A DNA stretch of 64,000 nt from Aggregatibacter segnis ATCC 33393 (GCF_000185305.1 NZ_GL622200.1:1188608-1252607), one strand, 5' to 3'. Shown: positions 43,964 to 53,812, numbered from the stretch's first letter. Made by a program: numbers and translations. Notes: generated by a model from the letters alone, not told the origin.

Positions 43964-44332
43964 ATGAAACAACAACGATTTACTACCGCACTTTTAAATC
44001 AACATCCAAGCCGAAAAAAACAAATCATCCAATGGCTTGATGAATACCTACACTGGATTGTTTGCGCAGTGATTACCGCTTGCGTTTGGGGAATTGCGCT
44101 AATTGGGCTATCCCTATCACGCCCTACCCTTACCGTTGATACTGACTACAACAATAACGCGGTAAGCGAGCAAATCTCCCTGGAGTGGGAGCGTAAGGCA
44201 AAGGCTGAATGGGCTTCAGAATTTGGCGATGCACCGCCGAATTTGAGCGCGGAAGCTCAAGAATATCTTGAGAAACAGACCGTCAGAAAACAAGCTGAGT
44301 TAAATCAAAGAAAGGGTAAAGAAAATGGGTGA
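43964..44332 (+). CDS. Phage membrane protein, unknown
   Basis: The 122-residue protein has one membrane helix (about 30-52, WIVCAVITACVWGIALIGL) and a polar C-terminal part rich in Glu, Lys and Gln. An uptake signal is encoded in the first codons (FTTALLNQ). AAGGAAAC precedes the ATG. It overlaps the next gene by eight bases, so both belong to one early operon. Confidence 0.6.
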   Translation: MKQQRFTTALLNQHPSRKKQIIQWLDEYLHWIVCAVITACVWGIALIGLSLSRPTLTVDTDYNNNAVSEQISLEWERKAKAEWASEFGDAPPNLSAEAQEYLEKQTVRKQAELNQRKGKENG

Positions 44333-44612
44333 TATGGGTGAGGCATTCCGAGAGCTTACGAAAGCTCGAAAAGAAAAGAGAAAGTTTAATTTAAAAAGAA
44401 GCACACAACTATTGGAATGCTTAAATATTCCTTTCGTAAAACACAATGCAGGATTTCATCTTGTTGTTTCTTACAGTGGAAAGGTTGTGGATTTTTACCC
44501 GTCCACAGGGTTATGGGTAGATAGAGAGAATAAAAACATAAAACGCCGAGGTGTAAGAGGTTTATTGGTTTATATCGGAGCGGCGCAGGAAAAACGCAAT
44601 GTCAAAAATTAG
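44325..44612 (+). CDS. Small basic phage protein, unknown
   Basis: The 95-residue protein contains LLECLNIPFVKHNAGFHLVVSYSGKVVDFYPSTGLWVDRENK, a compact alpha/beta domain that recurs in many phage early operons without known function. The N-terminus is strongly basic (TKARKEKRKFNLKRS), which would suit nucleic-acid binding. Confidence 0.6.
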   Translation: MGDMGEAFRELTKARKEKRKFNLKRSTQLLECLNIPFVKHNAGFHLVVSYSGKVVDFYPSTGLWVDRENKNIKRRGVRGLLVYIGAAQEKRNVKN

Positions 44613-44763
44613 GCGTGGGTCGGTATGGGATTTTGATAATCCTGATGACTATTACGAGCAGTTTGAGGCGCAACTGCAGAGCGATGATTTTGATGATAAC
44701 GCACAAGACATCGATGATGACGATTGCGAATATTGGAAAAGTGGTTGCTATGGGAGAGGATGA
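44599..44763 (+). CDS. Very acidic 54-residue phage protein
   Basis: MSKIRRGSVWDFDNPDDY... overlaps the preceding gene by 14 bases and its stop overlaps the next start (ATGA). It contains runs such as DDFDDNAQDIDDDDCEYW, about 30 percent Asp and Glu. Such DNA-mimic-like composition is common in small anti-host proteins, but this is only a resemblance. Confidence 0.65.
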   Translation: MSKIRRGSVWDFDNPDDYYEQFEAQLQSDDFDDNAQDIDDDDCEYWKSGCYGRG

Positions 44764-45683
44764 AAATGACAACCGAATTTAATTTAGTTTTAACAACCGA
44801 AAGTAAAGTGTTATCCACAAATATTGTGGAGTTTGAAAAACAAGCCGAGCAATTTCTTGCAACACTCACGAGCAAGTTTGAGACAGATGATGACTTTGCG
44901 GCCGCAAAAGAAGAAGTCAAAACTTTGAAAGAGGTTGAAGATAAAATCCGTGCAGCGATTAAGTCGGCACAAAGCGGTGAGATTGCGGCATTAATTACCT
45001 CCGCTGAAAACATTGCGGAGCGGTTTAGACAAGAGCGCTTGGCGCGCGATAAGCTGGTTAAATTAAAAGAATCAGAAATTAAGCAAAACATTATCGATGG
45101 CGCGCTTGATGAAATTTCGGAAATCCGTAGTAAGTACGAAAGTTCGGTCTCTCTTGCGCTTGAGCAAACTATGCCGAAATCAGCGATAACAAACCGCCTC
45201 GAAGAAGCGACAAAAAACAAAAGAACGCTCGATGGATTAGTTAAATCGGTTAATGCCGAAAAAACGTTAATTCTTGCCGAATTGGCGCAAGAATCCGCTC
45301 GAATTACAGAGCGCTTAAAAATGATTCCGATTGCCTACGAGCATTTATTTAGAGATGCACTGCAATTAGTTGCCGGCACGGACGACCTTGAGCCAATTAT
45401 TGCGGAGCGAGTAAATGCCGAACAACAGCGTGAGGCAGAGTTAAAAGCAAAAGCCGAAGAAGATGCCAAAGCAAAAGCGGAATCGCAAGCCGTTGCGTCC
45501 GAAACAGAAACACAAAGTGCGGTAGAAAAAACACAAGAAAATTCGACCGCACTTTCTGACGAGCCGACATTTAATTTCGAGGTTCGTATTGCATTTACCG
45601 GCACGCAAGAACAAGCAATCGCCTTGGCTCGCAAAGTTAAAGTGCAATATGGCGATAACGTATCCCTAAGAAAAATGAATTAA
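44760..45683 (+). CDS. DUF1351-like recombination-operon protein
   Basis: The 307-residue protein is mostly helical with a coiled-coil core (about 45-180, LKEVEDKIRAAIKSAQSGEIAALITSAENIAERFRQERLARDK) and an Ala/Glu-rich linker (225-270), then a short C-terminal domain (FNFEVRIAFTGTQEQAIALARKV). Proteins of this kind (DUF1351) sit just before RecT and YqaJ genes in many prophages. The start at 44760 overlaps the previous stop. Two uptake signals occur in the linker. Confidence 0.65.
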   Translation: MKMTTEFNLVLTTESKVLSTNIVEFEKQAEQFLATLTSKFETDDDFAAAKEEVKTLKEVEDKIRAAIKSAQSGEIAALITSAENIAERFRQERLARDKLVKLKESEIKQNIIDGALDEISEIRSKYESSVSLALEQTMPKSAITNRLEEATKNKRTLDGLVKSVNAEKTLILAELAQESARITERLKMIPIAYEHLFRDALQLVAGTDDLEPIIAERVNAEQQREAELKAKAEEDAKAKAESQAVASETETQSAVEKTQENSTALSDEPTFNFEVRIAFTGTQEQAIALARKVKVQYGDNVSLRKMN

Positions 45684-45695
45684 AGGATAAATAAA

Positions 45696-46577
45696 ATGAC
45701 ATTACCAGCAAACATTCAAACCGCTCTTAAAGAAAGAAATATCGATCTCGCTGTTTGGAGTACGTTACAAAATAGTGTATTTCCCGGTGCTAAAGATGAA
45801 AGCATTATTCTTGCGGTAGATTATTGTAAGGCTCGTAAGTTAGACATTCTGAAGAAGCCATGCCATATCGTACCAATGCAAGTAACCCTTTCCGGCGAGA
45901 AAGAAAGGGGATCCGATGGTAAGCTTTACGATAAAAAAATATGGCGTGATGTGATTATGCCGGGCATTTACGAGCAACGCATAACAGCTTTTCGCACAGG
46001 ACAAATGGCAGGGCAAGATGAACCGGTTTTCGGTGAGACTATATCTTTCAAAGGAGTGGATGCTCCTGAGTGGTGTCGTGTTACTGTATATCGCTTTATT
46101 AACGGAGAGCGTTGCGCGTTTTCGCACACCGAGTATTTTAGCGAAGCCTGCGCGACAACCAAAGAAGGTAAGCTAAATTCAATGTGGAGCAAACGTCCGC
46201 GTGGTCAATTAGCCAAGTGCGCAGAAGCTGGAGCGTTACGAAAAGCGTTTCCTGATGAGCTTGGCGGGGTGATCACCGCCGAAGAAGTAAACGAAGATCA
46301 GGTTAATCATCAAGAAAATAAATTTTCGCCTGAAAACTCAAATATTATCAACGGACAAAGCATCGAATTGGTTACGGATGAGCAAATTGAACAGATTAAA
46401 AATCTGGTTGAAGTTACCAATTCTGACACAGTCGGTTTGTTAGCCGCCGCCGGTAATGCACCAAGTATTGAGCAAATTCATAAAATTTATGCCGAACGCA
46501 TAATTAATAAACTGCTAGATAAGCTAAATAAGCAACAAGCCAAAGATGATAATTTGGGTAAGGACATCCCGCTATGA
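45696..46577 (+). CDS. Phage RecT/Bet-type single-strand annealing protein
   Basis: The 293-residue protein has the Bet/RecT core: VFPGAKDESIILAVDYCKARKLDILKKPCHIVPM, RDVIMPGIYEQRITAFRTGQMAG, WCRVTVYRFINGERCAFSHTEYFSEA, and SKRPRGQLAKCAEAGALRKAFPDELGG. It anneals complementary single strands made by the adjacent exonuclease. The C-terminal 80 residues are variable. It overlaps the exonuclease start by four bases. Confidence 0.9.
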   Translation: MTLPANIQTALKERNIDLAVWSTLQNSVFPGAKDESIILAVDYCKARKLDILKKPCHIVPMQVTLSGEKERGSDGKLYDKKIWRDVIMPGIYEQRITAFRTGQMAGQDEPVFGETISFKGVDAPEWCRVTVYRFINGERCAFSHTEYFSEACATTKEGKLNSMWSKRPRGQLAKCAEAGALRKAFPDELGGVITAEEVNEDQVNHQENKFSPENSNIINGQSIELVTDEQIEQIKNLVEVTNSDTVGLLAAAGNAPSIEQIHKIYAERIINKLLDKLNKQQAKDDNLGKDIPL

Positions 46578-47233
46578 TTGACGGTCTAATAACGCTTGAT
46601 TGCGAACAAGGCTCGGAAGAATGGTTAAAAGCCCGTTTAGGTATCCCCACCGCAACGGGCTTTGAAAATATTGTGACGGCAACCGGTAAAAAATCAAGCG
46701 CGCAAATAAAGTATATGGCCGAGTTGATCGAAGAAAGCATTCTTGGCTTACAAGATGGCGCATTTAAATCTAAATTTATGGAGCGTGGAAATCAACTTGA
46801 GCCACTTGCTAGATCGGCTTATGAGTTTATTACCGGAAACACAGTTACTCAAGTTGGCGGCGTGTACTTAGATGACAAAAAAGAGGTAATGGTTAGCCCT
46901 GATGGGCTAATCCCCGAACTCAAAAAGGGCTTAGAGATTAAATGCCCGAAAATGAGTACGCATATTCGATACTTGTTAGAAGGCGGCGTTCCGTCCGAAT
47001 ACATTATCCAAGTGCAGGCTAATTTATGGGTAACTGGATACGAAACATGGGATTTCGTGAGTTATTGCCCGGAATATCAAAAGCAAACAATTTTTATTCA
47101 TACGGCAGCTCGTGATGATGTATTAATGAAGGCTTTTGATAAACATATCCCTCAATTTTTAAAAACGCTGGCGGCGTATAAAAATGGCTCCTGTTCCAGT
47201 TGCAATCCAAATACACACGTGGGAGTTTATTAA
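46574..47233 (+). CDS. YqaJ-family lambda-exonuclease-like nuclease
   Basis: The 219-residue 5'-3' exonuclease shows the PD-(D/E)XK pattern: GSEEWLKARLGIPTATGF, ERGNQLEPLARSAYE, MVSPDGLIPELKKGLEIKCPK (Asp and Glu-x-Lys) and IIQVQANLWVTG. It pairs with the RecT/Bet protein as a Red-like recombination system, useful for phage genome concatemers and for recombination with resident prophages. Confidence 0.92.
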   Translation: MIDGLITLDCEQGSEEWLKARLGIPTATGFENIVTATGKKSSAQIKYMAELIEESILGLQDGAFKSKFMERGNQLEPLARSAYEFITGNTVTQVGGVYLDDKKEVMVSPDGLIPELKKGLEIKCPKMSTHIRYLLEGGVPSEYIIQVQANLWVTGYETWDFVSYCPEYQKQTIFIHTAARDDVLMKAFDKHIPQFLKTLAAYKNGSCSSCNPNTHVGVY

Positions 47234-47406
47234 ATAGGTTGAGGTGAATAGAAGATTAGAGTGTAGGCAGGGTTTACCGCCAAATCATTAGTTGCGCTAC
47301 CGGTATTTGAAATACAAGACGTATAAAGGCGATTAAATAGTTCAATAAAGCGCTTGTATAATATTATAATATTAAAAGTTATTAATGTATCTAAGGATAA
47401 TTCATT

Positions 47407-47841
47407 ATGTCTGTTAGTATTATTGAAATGTCTGAGCGAGACTTTGAAATATGTAATGAGGAATTGTCAAGCTTCAGATGGAGATATATCGACTTTCAAC
47501 CATCAGGAAAACCATTACTATTCTCAATATACAGCGAACAACATTTAGTTGGGTATGTTCATATTATTCTTATGAAAAATGCACCTGACGAAGTAGCTGA
47601 TGGAGAGCTTTATAAGATATTCATCTTTCCTAAATATCAGAAGAAAGGGTATGGGAAGAAAGCGGCTAAATTAGCGATAGATTGGATATATCAAAACTGT
47701 AATGAGCTGTATCTAGAAGTTGTAGATGATGTCATTGACTTTTGGGATAAGATTTTGGGCGGTTATTCAGAGCAGTACTCTATACGGCTGGAAGACCCAG
47801 CAACATCAAATACAACAAAATACATTTTCAGTAAAAATTAA
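47407..47841 (+). CDS. GNAT acetyltransferase, prophage cargo
   Basis: The 144-residue protein has the acetyl-CoA site QKKGYGKKAAKLA after KIFIFPKYQ, and EVVDDVIDFWDKILGGYSEQY as the C-terminal motif B region. The gene has its own AT-rich promoter area (TTGTATAATATTATAAT at 47355-47371) and its own terminator, so it is an independent moron. The substrate is unknown; it might acetylate a toxin, an antibiotic, a protein or tRNA. The preceding 47234-47406 has no gene. Confidence 0.8.
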   Translation: MSVSIIEMSERDFEICNEELSSFRWRYIDFQPSGKPLLFSIYSEQHLVGYVHIILMKNAPDEVADGELYKIFIFPKYQKKGYGKKAAKLAIDWIYQNCNELYLEVVDDVIDFWDKILGGYSEQYSIRLEDPATSNTTKYIFSKN

Positions 47842-47858
47842 TGCACATGACTGACAAT

Positions 47859-47881
47859 GACCGCCTTACGGGCGGTTTTTT
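47859..47881 (+). terminator. Terminator after the GNAT gene
   Basis: CCGCC and GGCGG pair around TTACG and are followed by TTTTTTA. Confidence 0.85.
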
Positions 47882-47893
47882 ATTGGAGCAAAC

Positions 47894-48049
47894 ATGAATG
47901 ACTTATTTTTTTGGTACTGCGTGATTGTGTCTGCCGTTTTACAGTACGCCGAATGGCGAGCTAGGGCGGCGAGAATCAAACGCCAAGAGGAAGTATTTAT
48001 TTTTAATTTGAAACTATGGCTATTGTTGAGGGGTGTAAATGTTTTTTAG
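47894..48049 (+). CDS. Small single-helix phage protein
   Basis: The 51-residue frame MNDLFFWYCVIVSAVLQYA... has one N-terminal membrane helix, then a basic stretch (RARAARIKRQEE). TGGAG lies upstream. It overlaps the next gene by 11 bases. No family recognised. Confidence 0.5.
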   Translation: MNDLFFWYCVIVSAVLQYAEWRARAARIKRQEEVFIFNLKLWLLLRGVNVF

Positions 48050-48251
48050 AAACGAATTACAAGTAATGGACGGTAAACGCTACATCGTGCTTGAGTGTGA
48101 ACTTAAGCGTGAATGGACTGTAGTACGAGAATCAAAGCACACGGTCACACAAGGCGAAGCATTAGAAATCTTCCAATATTGGATTAAATACAAGAATGTA
48201 AAACCCGAACAGTTAAAAGTAATTGAAGTGCCCGACATATTAAAAGGATAG
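48039..48251 (+). CDS. Small phage protein before the AlpA gene
   Basis: The 70-residue protein (MFFRNELQVMDGKRYIVLECELKREWTVVRESKHTVTQGEALEIFQYWIKYKNV) is beta-then-alpha in pattern and has no membrane helix. It ends five bases before the AlpA start, so both are probably co-translated. Function unknown; a second M10 start is possible. Confidence 0.55.
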   Translation: MFFRNELQVMDGKRYIVLECELKREWTVVRESKHTVTQGEALEIFQYWIKYKNVKPEQLKVIEVPDILKG

Positions 48252-48256
48252 ATATA

Positions 48257-48436
48257 ATGGAACAACAACCAGCATTATTAAGCAAAGCTCAAGTGATTGA
48301 AATTACCACCTTGAGCCACACAACAATTTGGCGTATGATGAAAAAAGGAACATTTCCAAAAAGCGTAAAAGCGTCTATGGGTCGTGTAGCATGGCGCAAA
48401 TCTGACATCGATAATTGGCTAGACGAACGCACATAA
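48257..48436 (+). CDS. AlpA-family regulator, probable excisionase
   Basis: The 59-residue protein MEQQPALLSKAQVIEI... is a MerR-like winged helix: LSKAQVIEITTLSHTTIWRMMKKGTFPKSVKA followed by RVAWRKSDIDNWLDERT. AlpA/Xis proteins of this type bend att DNA and direct excision by P4-like integrases. It is the last gene before the right arm repeats and attR, 98 bases away, which supports an excisionase role. Confidence 0.85.
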   Translation: MEQQPALLSKAQVIEITTLSHTTIWRMMKKGTFPKSVKASMGRVAWRKSDIDNWLDERT

Positions 48437-48452
48437 AAGCACTTTCTTCTAC

Positions 48453-48476
48453 TGACGGTAAAAATGACGGTAAAAA
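48453..48476. promoter_or_regulatory. Integrase arm-type sites, right arm
   Basis: TGACGGTAAAAA is repeated directly at 48453-48464 and 48465-48476. The same word occurs in the left arm next to int. Confidence 0.75.
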
Positions 48477-48533
48477 TCAAATAGCATTATCTTTACTCCC
48501 TTCTATTTCAATATGTTATCTTCTGAGTTAATA

Positions 48534-48548
48534 ATCGAGTGGGAATAA
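48534..48548 (+). repeat. attR core of the prophage
   Basis: ATCGAGTGGGAATAA matches the guaA end at 8781-8795 with one mismatch. Beyond it host sequence resumes. The element between the 12-base cores measures 39.8 kb. Confidence 0.88.
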
Positions 48549-48555
48549 CTTAGTA

Positions 48556-48586
48556 AAAAAGCCTTGAATTCTCAGGGCTTTTTTAT
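48556..48586 (+). terminator. Displaced host guaA terminator
   Basis: AGCCTTGA and TCAGGGCT pair with one wobble and are followed by TTTTTTATTT. It lies just outside attR, where guaA would have ended before integration. Confidence 0.75.
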
Positions 48587-48675
48587 TTCTATAATAATGC
48601 CTTTTTCAAGGATAGAAAAACAACTGATCCAACATCTGTCAGAATAAATATCGAAATTAACTAGAAATGAAACTT

Positions 48676-48852
48676 AGGATTGGGTGGTGAACTAAGCAGA
48701 ATTGGTCTTAACAGTAAGCGGTATACTGCGTCGCATCCCTGCGGGTTTCTACCTAGTCCACCATTGACTGATGATGGTTTGTAGTTTGCGACATAAAACT
48801 GATACTAAAAGTGTTTATACCTTCAGCCCGCTTATTTCAGGAGACCAATCCT
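48676..48852. ncRNA. Highly structured intergenic element of unknown type
   Basis: The ends AGGATTGG (48676) and CCAATCCT (48845) are inverted repeats. Inside, ATTGGTCT/AGACCAAT, TAAGCGG/CCGCTTA, GGTATA/TATACC and GTCGCA/TGCGAC nest in order, giving one long rod with internal loops. It could be a small RNA, a MITE or an IS remnant. The rest of 48587-49129 has no gene; an uptake signal lies just before accA. Confidence 0.5.
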
Positions 48853-49129
48853 GACCTTCAGACATCTTATCTTGAAAGTGAATACATAATAAAATCGTTT
48901 TAGCTGATTGTCAATTGGAGCATAACTCGATATTTCAGTCATTTTTTTCATTCTTCCTTTATTCGACAAACACCATAAATTACTTTGATTACATAGCCTT
49001 AGCTGGTGTTACCAGATTAAAATTTATGACTTTTATGAAAAAAACACATAAAATATCCCGTCTGATTGCACCCACTCTAAAATCTTGTTAAAGTGCGGTA
49101 CAAATTTTTCATAAAATTAGGAATTAAAA

Positions 49130-50083
49130 ATGAGTCAAGAATACTTAGATTTTGAATTACCCATTGCCGAACTTGAAGCGAAAATCGAATCTTTACGCGC
49201 CATGGCAAACCAAGATAATGACATTAATCTTGATGATGAAATTGCTCGCTTACAGAAAAAAAGTATTGAATTAACCGAAAAAACTTTTGCAAATTTAGAT
49301 GCGTGGCAAGTTTCTAAAATGTCCCGTCATCCGAATCGCCCTTATACTCTTGACTACATCGAACATATTTTCACCGAATTTGAAGAACTTGCCGGCGATC
49401 GTGCTTTTGCCGATGACAAAGCAATCATCGGTGGTTTAGCCCGTTTAGACGGCAGACCGGTCATGGTTATTGGTCACCAAAAAGGCCGTACCGTCAAAGA
49501 TAAAGTAAAGCGCAACTTTGGTATGCCGGCACCGGAAGGCTACCGCAAAGCATTACGTCTCATGCAAATGGCGGAACGTTTCAAATTGCCTATCATCACC
49601 TTCATTGACACCCCGGGAGCTTACCCTGGTGTAGGCGCGGAAGAGCGCGGTCAGTCAGAAGCTATCGCACGTAACTTACGCGAAATGTCCCTCTTAAAAG
49701 TGCCGGTGATTTGTACCGTTATCGGTGAAGGCGGTTCCGGCGGTGCGTTGGCTATCGGCGTGGGTGATAAAGTCAACATGTTGCAATACTCCACCTACTC
49801 CGTTATTTCTCCGGAAGGTTGTGCGTCTATTTTGTGGAAAAGCGCCGATAAAGCCTCCACCGCAGCAGAAGTAATGGGTTTAACCGCCAATCGTTTAAAA
49901 GAACTTGGCTTGATTGACAACATCGTTCGTGAGCCGTTAGGTGGTGCACATCGTAATTACGCTGAAATGGCGAAAAACTTGAAAAAACGTTTACTTGAAG
50001 ACTTAGCTGATTTAGACGTGTTAAATCAAGAAAATCTGTTGGATCGCCGTTATCAACGCTTAATGAGCTACGGTTACGCATAG
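49130..50083 (+). CDS. accA: Acetyl-CoA carboxylase carboxyltransferase alpha subunit
   Basis: The 317-residue subunit works with AccD to transfer CO2 from biotin to acetyl-CoA, the first step of fatty acid synthesis. [57 protein letters not shown] and [16 protein letters not shown] are standard. It has full length and its own upstream region with an uptake signal. birA, which biotinylates the partner AccB, is at the other end of the window. Confidence 0.97.
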   Translation: MSQEYLDFELPIAELEAKIESLRAMANQDNDINLDDEIARLQKKSIELTEKTFANLDAWQVSKMSRHPNRPYTLDYIEHIFTEFEELAGDRAFADDKAIIGGLARLDGRPVMVIGHQKGRTVKDKVKRNFGMPAPEGYRKALRLMQMAERFKLPIITFIDTPGAYPGVGAEERGQSEAIARNLREMSLLKVPVICTVIGEGGSGGALAIGVGDKVNMLQYSTYSVISPEGCASILWKSADKASTAAEVMGLTANRLKELGLIDNIVREPLGGAHRNYAEMAKNLKKRLLEDLADLDVLNQENLLDRRYQRLMSYGYA

Positions 50084-50154
50084 AAAAGAAAAACAAATAA
50101 AAATCCCACCGCACTTTCCGGCGTAGTCAAAAGAGAAGAAAAGGAGAAAAGGCA

Positions 50155-51012
50155 ATGAAACACGTACTTTCAATTCAATCTCATGTGGTTTATGGCTACG
50201 CCGGCAACAAGTCGGCAACCTTCCCAATGCAATTGCACGGTATTGACGTTTGGGCGTTAAATACCGTGCAATTTTCCAATCACACCCAATACGGCAAATG
50301 GACCGGCATTGTCATTCCGAAAGAACAAATCGGCGAAATTGTACGCGGCATTGATGAAATTGGTGCCTTGAAAAAATGTGATGCGGTGGTTTCCGGTTAT
50401 TTAGGATCTGCCGAACAAATCGATGAAATCATCAACGCTGTTCATAAAATCAAAGCCATCAATCCTCATGCGCTTTATTTGTGCGATCCTGTGATGGGAC
50501 ACCCTGATAAAGGCTGTATCGTGGCAGACGGTGTACGTGAAGGTCTGATTAACATTGTTTCAGAAGCGGATATTATTACACCGAATTTGGTGGAACTCCG
50601 CGAATTAAGCGGACTACCGGTTGAAAACTTTGAACAGGCACTGGCTGCCGTACAAGCCATTTTGGCAAAAGGGCCGAAAAAAGTCTTGGTCAAACATTTA
50701 AGTAAAGTGGGAAAAGAAGCAACACAATTTGAAATGTTGCTGGCGACCGAACAAGGCATGTGGCACATTTCCCGTCCGTTGCATCCGTTTGATCGCGAAC
50801 CGGTCGGCGTAGGTGATTTAACCGCCGGTTTATTCCTCGCCAACCTACTCAATGGCAAATCGGATGTAGAGGCGTTTGAACACATGGCAAACGCCGTCAA
50901 TGATGTCATGCAAACGACGTTAGAACGGGGCGAATATGAATTACAAATCATTGCCGCTCGAGATCTCATCCTCCATCCGTGTAGCCACTATAAAGCACAA
51001 AAAATTGCATAA
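50155..51012 (+). CDS. pdxY: Pyridoxal kinase
   Basis: The 285-residue ribokinase-fold enzyme phosphorylates pyridoxal to PLP in salvage. [47 protein letters not shown] is the conserved start, and [16 protein letters not shown] carries the catalytic Asp. PdxY length (about 287) fits better than PdxK. AAGGAGAAAAGG precedes the start. It follows accA by 71 bases. Confidence 0.95.
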   Translation: MKHVLSIQSHVVYGYAGNKSATFPMQLHGIDVWALNTVQFSNHTQYGKWTGIVIPKEQIGEIVRGIDEIGALKKCDAVVSGYLGSAEQIDEIINAVHKIKAINPHALYLCDPVMGHPDKGCIVADGVREGLINIVSEADIITPNLVELRELSGLPVENFEQALAAVQAILAKGPKKVLVKHLSKVGKEATQFEMLLATEQGMWHISRPLHPFDREPVGVGDLTAGLFLANLLNGKSDVEAFEHMANAVNDVMQTTLERGEYELQIIAARDLILHPCSHYKAQKIA

Positions 51013-51056
51013 CTCTCAACTTCCTCCCGTCCAACGGGAGGAAATTTTATCCGCCT

Positions 51057-52367
51057 ATGCTTCTTGAACAATTTTCACAGCAAATCCACCAACTTGCGCC
51101 AAACCAAACTCAATTTCTTATCGGGTTCAGCGGTGGTTTGGATTCCACAGCACTGCTCGCTTTATTTGCAAAACTTCGTGAAAAACAACCGCACTTTCAG
51201 CTTCGCGCAATCCATATTCATCACGGATTAAGCGCCAATGCCGATGCTTGGTCAGCCCATTGTCAACAAATGTGTCGTCAATTCCATATTCCATTACAAA
51301 TTCAACATGTTAACGTCAGCACAGAAAACGGCATTGAGGCAGGTGCCCGCCAAGCCCGTTATGAAGCCATTGCACAGCAAATTTTACCGACTGAATGGCT
51401 CGCCACGGCACATCATCAACAAGACCAAACGGAAACATTTTTCCTTGCCCTAAAACGCGGCAGTGGCGTGCAAGGCTTAGGCGCCATGCCGTCGAAAAGC
51501 AATGTTTACAGCGTGCCTATTTTTCGTCCCTTATTGAATTTTAGCCGCCAACAATTACTGGCGTTTGTACAACAGGAAGGGCTAAGTTGGATTGAAGATG
51601 AAAGTAATGAGGACAATCAATACGATCGCAATTTCCTGCGTAACATCGTGTTGCCTGAATTGCGCCAACGCTGGGCGCATTTTGATTCGGCAGTGCAACG
51701 TTCCGCGCAACATTGTTATGAACAACAGCAACTGCTTAATGAGCTGTTAGCGGAAGAATATCAAAAAAACATCGTAAAAAATGACCGCACTTTTCAGCTA
51801 CAACATTTCGCCAGCTATTCCTCTGTGAAACAACGCGCCTTGTTACGCTTATGGTTGCAAGATTGGGGCGTTACCCTCCCCTCTCTCGTGCAATTAGAAC
51901 AAATTATTTCGGATGTCATTTTCGCGAAAGACGATGCACAACCACAATTTCGCCTAGACAATAACATTGTCCGCCGCTATCAACACCGTTTATTTCTCAC
52001 GCCAATATTTAACGATATTTCACAGGAATATGTTGAGGCAACATTTGATCACCCTATTTCCTTGCCGGATCATTTAGGCACGTTATTACTAAAAAAAACA
52101 CGCGAAAAAATGACCGCACTTTGGCAGGATGAAAACGGCAACACAAATAAAGAAACCTTGGCTTTACCGTCAGAGGGAACGAAAGTTTGGATTCGATTTC
52201 GTTATTCGGGCAAAGTGAAATTAACCCCAAACGGCGTGAATAAAGACATTAAAAAAGTGTGGCAACAGTTGAATGTCGCCCCTTGGCAACGCCAACGCAT
52301 TCCGCTCATCTTCTACGATGATAAGCTACAAAGTGCGGTCGGTTTTTTCACTGTTTTTCAAAATTAA
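51057..52367 (+). CDS. tilS: tRNA(Ile)-lysidine synthase
   Basis: The 436-residue enzyme converts C34 of the AUA-reading tRNA-Ile to lysidine. The PP-loop motif [17 protein letters not shown] lies near residue 22-38, followed by [19 protein letters not shown] and [29 protein letters not shown]. The C-terminal domains (about 230-430) include the tRNA-binding TilS_C. It follows pdxY by 44 bases, perhaps the same transcript. Three in-frame uptake signals are present. Confidence 0.95.
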   Translation: MLLEQFSQQIHQLAPNQTQFLIGFSGGLDSTALLALFAKLREKQPHFQLRAIHIHHGLSANADAWSAHCQQMCRQFHIPLQIQHVNVSTENGIEAGARQARYEAIAQQILPTEWLATAHHQQDQTETFFLALKRGSGVQGLGAMPSKSNVYSVPIFRPLLNFSRQQLLAFVQQEGLSWIEDESNEDNQYDRNFLRNIVLPELRQRWAHFDSAVQRSAQHCYEQQQLLNELLAEEYQKNIVKNDRTFQLQHFASYSSVKQRALLRLWLQDWGVTLPSLVQLEQIISDVIFAKDDAQPQFRLDNNIVRRYQHRLFLTPIFNDISQEYVEATFDHPISLPDHLGTLLLKKTREKMTALWQDENGNTNKETLALPSEGTKVWIRFRYSGKVKLTPNGVNKDIKKVWQQLNVAPWQRQRIPLIFYDDKLQSAVGFFTVFQN

Positions 52368-52419
52368 GGCAAACAAAAAGGCGCATCAAAATGCGCCTTT
52401 GTTGTCTTTATTGGCTGAA

Positions 52420-53751
52420 TTAAATCGCCCAACCGCAAGCGTAGAAAGCCACTAAAACAACGGCAATTACAACGGTGCCGATATTTAAGCGTTTGAAATC
52501 GCCACTCACCACACGGCCAATCACCAATGCAGCAAAGCCCAACATGATGCCGGTCACGATATTCGCCGTTAACACGATAAAGACCGCACAAATCAAGCCG
52601 CTCATAGCGCCAACGAAATCATCAAAATCCAATTTGCTGACGTTGCTTAGCATCAATAATCCCACGTACATTAACGCCGGTGCTGTCGCATAGTTCGGCA
52701 CCAAGAAAGCTAATGGTTGGAAGAACAACATCAACAGGAACAATACGCCAACAACGATGGCGGTGATACCGGTTTTACCGCCGGCGGCAGTCCCTGCTGC
52801 GGATTCGATATACACGGCTGCCGGTGCCGTGCCGAAAATACCGGAGAATAAGCTACTTACGGAGTCGGACGTTAAGGCTTTACCGCCATTAATGATTTGA
52901 CCGTCTTTGTCCAATAAATCCGCTTGCCCTGCTACTGCACGGATGGTACCCGTGGCATCAAATACCGCGGTCATCACTAACGCAAACACCACCGGTAAAA
53001 TCGCCGGTTGTAATGCGCCCATGATGTCTAATTGCAAGAATAAAGACTCTTCGCCGAAACTTGGCATTTTGAAGACTTGGCCGTTAAAAGTGACATTTGG
53101 ATCGAAAATTAAGCCGACCACAGTAATGGCGATAATCACCCATAAAATGCCGCCTTTCACTTGCATTTTTTCTAAACCGATAATTAACGCCAAACCAATT
53201 AATGACATCATCACCGGAAACGCAGTGAACTCGCCCAATTTTACCGGCAAGCCGGCTTGGTTACTCACCACAAGCCCAACGCCATTTGCAGCAATTAAAA
53301 GCAAGAATAAACCGATACCGATTCCCGCACCATGTGCAATACCCACTGGTAAGTTACGCAAAATCCAAGCGCGAATCCCTGTGGCAGAAATCAGGGTGAA
53401 GAAAACCCCCATTAAAAAGACCGCACCTAAGGCGACTGGGATGCTCACTTTTTGTCCGATAACCAAGCTAAATGCGGTAAATGCCGTTAAAGAAATAGCA
53501 CAACCAATTGCCATTGGCGCATTCGCCCAAAAACCGATTAAAAGCGAGCCCAAGCCTGCTACTAAGCAAGTTGCAATAAAGACCGATTCCGCCGGAAAAC
53601 CCGCCGCACTTAACATGTTCGGCACAACGATAACGGAATACACCATGGCAAGGAAAGTGGTTAAACCGGCAACAATTTCTTTGCGTACGGTAGAACCGCG
53701 TTTAGTCAACTCAAAGCGTTTTTCTAAAGCGGAAGATTGAGAAGATGACAT
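52420..53751 (-). CDS. NCS2/AzgA-type purine permease
   Basis: The 443-residue membrane protein starts [39 protein letters not shown], typical of the AzgA-like branch that imports adenine, guanine or hypoxanthine with protons. The substrate-binding region [22 protein letters not shown] and [20 protein letters not shown] is present. Adenine and guanine/hypoxanthine subtypes are not separated here. It converges with tilS; a small stem (AAGGCGCATCAAAATGCGCCTTT, near 52378) separates them. A PurR-like box lies upstream. Confidence 0.88.
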   Translation of the reverse strand: MSSSQSSALEKRFELTKRGSTVRKEIVAGLTTFLAMVYSVIVVPNMLSAAGFPAESVFIATCLVAGLGSLLIGFWANAPMAIGCAISLTAFTAFSLVIGQKVSIPVALGAVFLMGVFFTLISATGIRAWILRNLPVGIAHGAGIGIGLFLLLIAANGVGLVVSNQAGLPVKLGEFTAFPVMMSLIGLALIIGLEKMQVKGGILWVIIAITVVGLIFDPNVTFNGQVFKMPSFGEESLFLQLDIMGALQPAILPVVFALVMTAVFDATGTIRAVAGQADLLDKDGQIINGGKALTSDSVSSLFSGIFGTAPAAVYIESAAGTAAGGKTGITAIVVGVLFLLMLFFQPLAFLVPNYATAPALMYVGLLMLSNVSKLDFDDFVGAMSGLICAVFIVLTANIVTGIMLGFAALVIGRVVSGDFKRLNIGTVVIAVVLVAFYACGWAI

Positions 53752-53812
53752 GAAATTACCTTTTAATTTGTCGTTGAAAAAAGAGGGCGGTATTTTACCG
53801 CAATGCCAAAAG

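Noticed and set aside
44609-45220. 203-codon minus-strand frame
   Set aside because: It is antisense to the recombination-operon genes and has shadow-like Ser-rich composition.
48676-48852. tmRNA, 6S RNA or RNase P RNA
   Set aside because: None of the conserved sequence blocks that I know of for these RNAs is present.
52907-53740. 277-codon plus-strand frame opposite the purine permease
   Set aside because: It is the antisense shadow of a membrane protein gene and has no ribosome site.
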